Part shown: in pieces, positions 58,500 through 64,000 of the stretch
How positions within the stretch are numbered: the first letter of the stretch is position 1
Layout: every line of letters starts with the position of its first letter
The notes under the pieces: model-generated
Database searches by the model: none
Seen by the model: the letters and a program-made list of their open reading frames with translations, nothing else
What the model was told of the DNA's origin: nothing
Position numbers and translations under genes: made by a program
NCBI GenBank assembly: GCA_029216955.1
Contig: JANAVB010044017.1
Location: 5,376,529 to 5,440,528 of the forward strand
Length of the DNA stretch: 64,000 bases
Direction: 5' to 3'
DNA from: Iris pallida
Lineage: Eukaryota > Streptophyta > Magnoliopsida > Asparagales > Iridaceae

Positions 58500-61400
58500 C
58501 TAATCTAGGGTCTCCCAGAACCAGGGCGGTGAGTGCGTGCAGCGCCTCCGGAACTTTAGTATCTGTCTGATGATTTCCCTGTACAGTTGGGGTGGTGTAA
58601 GTTGTCGGCCCTCGTAACGGAACTTGTTCCTGTTTTTCCATAGGACCCAAATTCCTGCGGCTACGACAATCTGATGTCCGTGGGAAACTCCCCAGCTGGA
58701 CAGGAGACCGTTGAAGCCCCTAGGGAGGAGGACCATCTTAAACTTGATGTTGAGAGTCGCCCAAACATTCGTGGCCAGCTCCCCGGAGTTGAGGATGTGC
58801 TCTGCTGATTCGGATTGAGGGGAAATACAGCAATGGCACCTCGAAGCTAGGTTGTAGCCAAACGCGGAGATGGCGTCATCGGTGGGGAGCTTCCTGAAGT
58901 GGGCTCTCCAGATGAGGATCGACCATTTGATGGGTATGCAGGCATGCCAGAAAGGAGCGATGAGGGAATTTGGGGTTTCGAAGCCGCGGGCGACTGACCT
59001 GGCGAAATACAGAGAGAACTGGCTGTCCGGGCTAGGGGACCATCTCGTGATGTCCGGAGTGTCGGAAAGGCAGAGATTTGCAGTGGCGAGGTAGGCGGCA
59101 GCCGCCGGACCGAGCCAGTTAGTGACTTGGTCCCAGATCCATCCGGATGAAGGATCCCAAAGCTCGCGAATCTGGCCCTCCCGCGGAGGAGACTCGAGGG
59201 GGTGCCAGAGGATACCACCCAGCCAACGATCGTGACTCATCGATGAGTAGCCATTACCCAGCTGGATGTGCATGAAGTGGTCTGCGAGCTGTCGGCCTCG
59301 GGTAATGCGTCTCCATGATGACGATGAACGGGTGCTGACTAAGGCCATCCCTGGATGGGAGTATCTGAAGTATCTCGCTTGCATGAAGCGAGTCCAAATT
59401 GAATTGGCTGTGCACAGCTTCCACCATAACTTCATGGAGCATGCGTCGACGATGTGTTCCAATCTACTGAATCCCAGTCCACCCTCGGAGGTGGGTTTAG
59501 CCATTGTGTTCCAGCTGGCCCAGTGGTGCTTATCTTTGCCTTTATTGTGGCCCCAGAAAAAGCTGGCGAATAGGGATTCAAGCGAAGCGAGGACCTTTTT
59601 GGGAGGGTTGCAGACCGCCAGGGTATAGATGGAAATGGAGGATAGTACGTGCTTGATCAGAATCAGCTTACTTCCGGGCGAAAGGGTAGCATTGTGCCAG
59701 CCCTGGATCCGTTTCTTGATAGCGCTGACCATGTACTCGAAGATACCTGAGTTGGCCTTGCCATAGACCAGAGGGCACCCTAAGTAGGTAAAAGGTGGGT
59801 ATGCTGTGGCAAAAGAGGTCAAGTTGGAGAGCGTCGCAGAGTGAGACCTGTCCGTTTTATGATGGGTGTATATGACGCTCTTGTTGTTGTTGATTCTTTG
59901 ACCGGAACATCTGGTGTACCTGTTCAGCGTTTGAAGTACCACCTCGATGGACCCGATGTCGCCGGATGAAAAAATGAGGACATCGTCAGCGTAAGCGAGG
60001 TGGGTGATGATGGGGCAGCCGGTGGTGGTGTGAAAGTGGTGGAACCGCGGGGTATTGGGCATGCACTTAAGGTTTCTGCTGAGGGCCTCCGCTGTGATGA
60101 TGAAGATAGTGGCAGAAAGAGGATCCCCCTGGCGAACGCCACGGCTCGTATTGAAGAAGCCTTCAGCCTGGCCGTTGATGATGGTGGAGAACCAGGAGTT
60201 GTTGATGGACCTGAAGATGATGTCGATCCAGTGTTCAGAGAAGCCGAAAGCCCTGAAAACCCAGATCATGAATTGCCAGTCTAGGCGGTCGTAGGCTTTC
60301 TCCATGTCCAGCTTAATGGCGATGTTTCCCCCTCTGGCTGGGAATTTCATGCAAGTGACCATCTCTTGAGCGAGCAGGATGTTGTCCACGATGTTATGCC
60401 CCTTCACAAAACCACTCTGCTCCTCGGATATAATTTTGGGTAGGAGATCCGACATCCGGTTAGCGATAATTTTTGCGGTGATTTTGTTGGTAAAGTTGCA
60501 TAGACTTATGGGGCAGAAGTCTTTGAAGGTTTCGGGGTTTTCTTTTTTTGGGATTAGAATGAGATTAGCTCTAGATAGAGATTTAGGGTATCTGGCTCCT
60601 TGAAAGAAGGCAACCGATGCCTCCAAAAAGTCTGGGCCGATGATGTCCCAGTAATGTTTGTAGAAAACCCCGCTGAACCCGTCTGGTCCGGGAGCGCTAT
60701 GCTCGTCAAGATCCCAGACCACGGTTTGCACTTCGGCAGCATTAGGAAGGGAAAGAAGCTGCTCGTTATCTTGAGCGGTGATGATGCTAGGGATCTCTGC
60801 CAGCACTCCCTCGTCCAAGATGACCGCATCTTTGGTGAAGAGATTGGAGAAGAAGTTGCCCGCGGCCTCTTGAATCTTGTGCTGGTCCGTCAGCTGGTTG
60901 CCGTTGGCGTCGTAGATACGATGAAGGTTGAGCTGATGTCTGCGGCCTTTAATGCAGGCGTGGAAGAAGCTGGAGTTGCGGTCCCCTTCATTGTCCTATT
61001 TGAGTCTAGCTTTTTGTTTCCAGAATTCCGTTTCAACTTTAAGCCTGGACTTGAGGATAGCTCTGGCTAGGTTAAGCGCGGTTCGCGCTTCGGGAGATCT
61101 GTTGGCAACGTAGGTGATCTCGGAGCGGGTAACATTGTCCTCCGCATTTTTGATCTCCTGAAAGATGTTGCCGAAGGCTGCCTTACTCCATCTGGAGAGG
61201 GCCTTGCTCGTTGCTCGCAGTCTGTTCATGACTCTATACAGCGGATCAACGTTGTTCACTGAGAACCATGCTGATGCCACCTTGGATTTGAAACTAGGAT
61301 GATGTCTCCAGAAATTTAGAAATTGGAAAGGCTTCTTGATTAGGTGGGAGCTGCTGCTGATCTCGATGAGGAGGGGAGTGTGATCGGATTCTGTGGTGTT

Positions 61401-62045
61401 GGGGTGGAAGAGACGAGAGATCAGCCCCATGTCAGCCCAGTGGTAGTTGATGAGGGCGCGGTTGAGGCGGGAGTATTGACGTCGGGAGCCTTCCTGCATG
61501 TTGCACCAGGTGAAAGAGTTACCGAAGAACGGAAGGTGAGCTAGGTGAGCATTGAAAGTGAAATTGTTGAAGTCGTCCATGGCCGTAATTGGAGGTGGAC
61601 GCCCTCCGAACTTCTCGGCACTGCAAGAGATGGTGTTGAAGTCGCCTAAGCATATCCACGGAAGGTTCTAGAGGGAGAGGTGGGTGTCGAGCAGGTCCTC
61701 CCAGAGGAGTTTACGCTCTTGGAAGTCGCAGCTGCCGTAAACGGCAGAGATTAAGGATCTGTTCCGGAGTTGAGGGTGTTCCATCCAGAAGGAGAGGGCT
61801 TAGCTGGAGTCCTGAACCAGTCCCGATTTGATGCCAGCACTGGCGAGGATCCAGATGTCGTGACTGCCGGCCAGCGCGGTCGTAAAACCAAGTTGAAGTT
61901 GGATGCCGGTGATCCTTTTCTTAGGGATTTTGGGTTCGATGACCACCAGGATGTCGATTTTGTGAATTTTCTTGAGGCTGAGGATTCTATTCAGCGTCGG
62001 TTTGTTAGCTATACCTCTCACGTTCCACGAGAGGATGTTAAGCAT
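58500..62045 (-). pseudogene. LINE ORF2: endonuclease and reverse transcriptase
   Basis: Target-primed reverse transcription enzyme. Starts MLNILSWNVRGIANK at 62045 (AP-endonuclease-like N-terminus). A frameshift near 61800-61840 leads to LGDFN (about 61640), with an in-frame TAG at 61668-61670, and then SDHTPLLIE near 61380. Another TAG at 60996-60998 precedes the long open part, 60818-58500. RT blocks: FKDFCPISLCNFTNKITAKI (usual Arg of FRPISL is Cys), EQSGFVKGHNIVDNILLAQE, IAIKLDMEKAYDRLDW, GVRQGDPLSATIF, and the catalytic LAYADDVLIF (YADD at 59982-59993). The C-terminal zinc-binding domain (zf-RVT) is near the end; the HILNSGELA stretch lacks the expected last Cys. No RNase H domain. Two stops and one frameshift make it a pseudogene. 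Confidence 0.9.
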
Positions 62046-62096
62046 TGGATTGGAGGAAGTGGGTGAGGAGGTTGAGCTTGGCTGCTGACCGTGTGG

Positions 62097-64000
62097 TCAT
62101 AGCCGCTTGCTGATTCTTTTTCTTATTTTTCTTCTTCTTTTTCGAGAAGATTTTTTGGTGGAGGAGATGTGATCGTCAGTGGCCTCTGTCAAAACTAATG
62201 GTGTACGTTCAACGGCAACCGAGGAGTAACTCGAAATCTCGACGTCGTCGAGCGCACAAAGAGGGTTGTTACGATCAAGGAAACCTGCATTCTTTGCTTG
62301 CCAGAACCTGCCAGTAAGAGTAGAACAAGGGTCAGATGGGGCGTCGGTGGAGACGGGTGGGAGGGTCGGATCTGCTGTGGCCAACTCTTGCCCTTCAAAG
62401 ATATCGCTAGGGTCGTGAGCAACCACGAGCTGCTCACGTGGCAGGCCTCTACTGGAGGTCGCGGGGGGGTGTGGCTGGTGCCCAAGGGCTTGAGGGAGGT
62501 GATAGGGGAGATCTCGAGGGGATCCTTGTAGGCGCAATGGGGGGGTAGAGAGGCTGTCGGATATTAACGCAAGAACGCGGGAAGCTTCCGGCTCTGCCAG
62601 GGAAATATTGTCTGATTCGTGGTCAGAGGTGATCTCACAAGGGTTCTCGGTGGGGTTATCGATGTCAAGTAAGGCAAAGGAGTTTGCAAGGGTGATGGAG
62701 GCAGAGTCGAAGACGGACGGGGTGAGAGTTTGAGTGCTTTGCTGAGGATGGGTTCTTGTGGACCGAGTGAGGGGGTTGGAGGGCGAGTCAGGCGAGGAGA
62801 TGCGGGGAGAGGTGGATGCAACCAGGTCACGTGGATTGTGAGGTCCCGGCTTCTTGAGGGCTGGGTTAGCCCGGAAGCAGCGCTGCAAGGAGTGACCGCT
62901 CATCTGGCAGTAATGGCAATAAATAATGTTGTTGTCATACTCCAGTGTTTGTCTGATCGTCTGATCTCCAAGCTCGATCTCTATTATTTTGGGGGGTTCA
63001 TTGGCGAGATCGAGCTCAACACAAATCTTCGTATAGTTGCATTTTGATAGGTTACGTGTTTCTTCCGCAATGGCAACCAGGGACCCGAAGGAACTGGCTA
63101 TACGCTTAAGAGCCGCTGCGGGGAAGCACACTAGGGGGAGGTTGGAAAGGGTGACCCATGTGGATATGATCGACGAGTCCACCACTGGGTCAAATTTCGG
63201 TGACCATTTGGCAATTTTTGCGATCTGTGAGTCGATTTTGGTTGGGCCCTTAGCCCAAACCTTGATACAGTTCTGGTCGGATGATAGGTGCAGGAACATG
63301 TGCTTGGGATCGAGAGGGGCGATCCTGTAGTCGTCAACAAGTCCCCAAGCTATGATAACCTCCTTCACCCTGGCTATCTTCGGACAACCGGTGGTAAATT
63401 TTAGGACAAAGGTCTTGAGGAAGGTGGAGGATAGGAAATAGATGTCTTCGACGGAGAAGGGAACGCGGATTGGGTATCCGTCAGATGGGGGTGCGAAGAC
63501 AATTTTGGAAAGAACGATCTCCGCGATTGGGGGGGAAAGGAACCTTCACTCGATCGGGCCGCAAAGCTGCAGCATAGGAAGTGATACGGGGAGGAACCGG
63601 GTCGTAAAAAGGGGGGAGGGAGGAAGGGACAGAGGGAGGACAGCAGGTGACGGAAGCGGGCGGGAGGGCGGGACCTCCAGCAACTGGCTCTCCGGCAAAG
63701 TGGTGAGGGAGTGCAAGCGCGGGGGAGACCAACGGAGAGGGATGGGGATGGCCCGCGAAGTGGGGTCCACCTGGCACGCTTAGGCCCACGGCTGAGGGGA
63801 GAGGCTGGCCCATACCGTGGGAACCTGCGGGCGCACGAACTACGCTACCCGCAACAGAGGGAGAGGGCTTACCCACGACGTGGGAGCCATCGGGCGTACT
63901 AAAGCCCAAAACCGAGGATGAGGGCTGGCCCACACCGTGGGGGCCCTCAAGCTCGCGTAAACCCGCAGCACTAGAAACCGGCTGATCTACGTGGTGGTAG
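62097..64000 (-). pseudogene. LINE ORF1: DUF4283-like domain and zinc knuckle (N-terminus beyond window)
   Basis: RNA-binding protein of plant L1 elements. The open part 63368-62097 (423 codons) holds a DUF4283-like region (IIAWGLVDDYRIAPLDPKHM, STWVTLSNLPLVCFPAAALK) and a CX2CX4HX4C knuckle, CHYCQMSGHSLQRC, at about 62918-62877. A Ser/Pro-rich tail and a basic end (KKSSRKRRRKIRKR) follow. Upstream, 63933-63481 is open in another frame and continues to the window edge without a stop; the two frames meet at a run of seven G on the + strand (63529-63535), a likely one-base slippage. The N-terminal part is made of degenerate repeats of about 20 residues (GSHVVGKPSPS, GSHGMGQPLPS, GPHFAGHPHPS). 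ORF1 ends 51 bases before the ORF2 start. Confidence 0.82.

Larger units (their letters stand above)
58370..64000 (-). mobile_element. L1-type LINE, minus strand, 5' end outside the window
   Basis: Two ORFs in the plant L1 order: ORF1 with a zinc knuckle (62097 to the window edge) and ORF2 with endonuclease and RT (58500-62045). The 3' UTR is short (58499-58370) with AATAAA (minus strand, 58390-58385) about 15 bases before the (TA)n tract. GC-rich compared with the rest of the window and among the least damaged coding regions here. No target duplication can be tested because the 5' end is missing. Confidence 0.9.

Noticed and set aside
59266..59628. + strand open frames across the LINE
   Set aside because: Antisense shadows of the ORF2 reading frame.

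Overview
This window is plant nuclear DNA made almost entirely of nested, mostly decayed retrotransposons. I found no host gene, rRNA or tRNA gene. The evidence is two copia elements of the Sirevirus (SIRE) type, several Ty3/gypsy-derived elements with TG...CA ends and plant-type gypsy 3' ends, a Tourist-like MITE and a plant L1-type LINE. The species cannot be named from this.

Layout. (1) 1-16153: three very long LTRs (about 4.92-4.94 kb; the first is cut by the window edge) separated by two 1010 bp internal domains, giving a tandem LTR-internal-LTR-internal-LTR array of a non-coding LARD-like gypsy derivative (element A, + strand). (2) 16197-20341: the 5' part of another decayed gypsy element (LTR, tRNA-Arg-like primer site, broken gag, short tandem repeats). 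(3) 20342-50010: one + strand SIRE-like copia element, split by later insertions. It runs 5' LTR, gag, protease, integrase, RT, RNase H, envelope-like ORF, 3' LTR. Inside it sit a complete minus-strand SIRE-like copia element (22161-31635), which itself carries a 309 bp MITE; a minus-strand solo LTR related to A (32427-33398); and a 9.95 kb minus-strand gypsy LARD (element B, 34136-44084) with a perfect 5 bp target duplication. (4) 50011-57568: a third gypsy LARD (element C, minus strand) inserted in the copia 3' LTR. (5) 57573-about 58316: a probable partial gypsy LTR, then a (TA)n tract. (6) 58370-64000: a minus-strand L1-type LINE with nearly open ORF2 and an ORF1 that runs off the window.

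How the parts relate. Nesting gives a relative order: the + copia is older than everything inside it, and the MITE is younger than the minus copia. Rough eye counts of LTR divergence (about 10% in a sample of the minus copia, about 4% in B, about 10% in C) agree with B being the younger large insertion. No gypsy pol is present, so A, B and C would have depended on proteins from elsewhere. They keep only LTRs, a leader and a 3' purine-rich module.

The most interesting signals are: (a) a leader block just inside the LTR, shared by A and B although their LTRs differ, with no tRNA primer match I recognise; (b) palindromic GAGTTCGG/CCGAACTC arrays that precede the TATA box in the copia LTRs and also precede a TATA-like box in front of the envelope-like ORF, in both copia copies; (c) a strongly conserved non-coding spacer of about 100 bp between pol and that ORF; (d) dense W-box and G-box arrays in the giant LTRs of A; and (e) a GC-rich island in each LTR of B.
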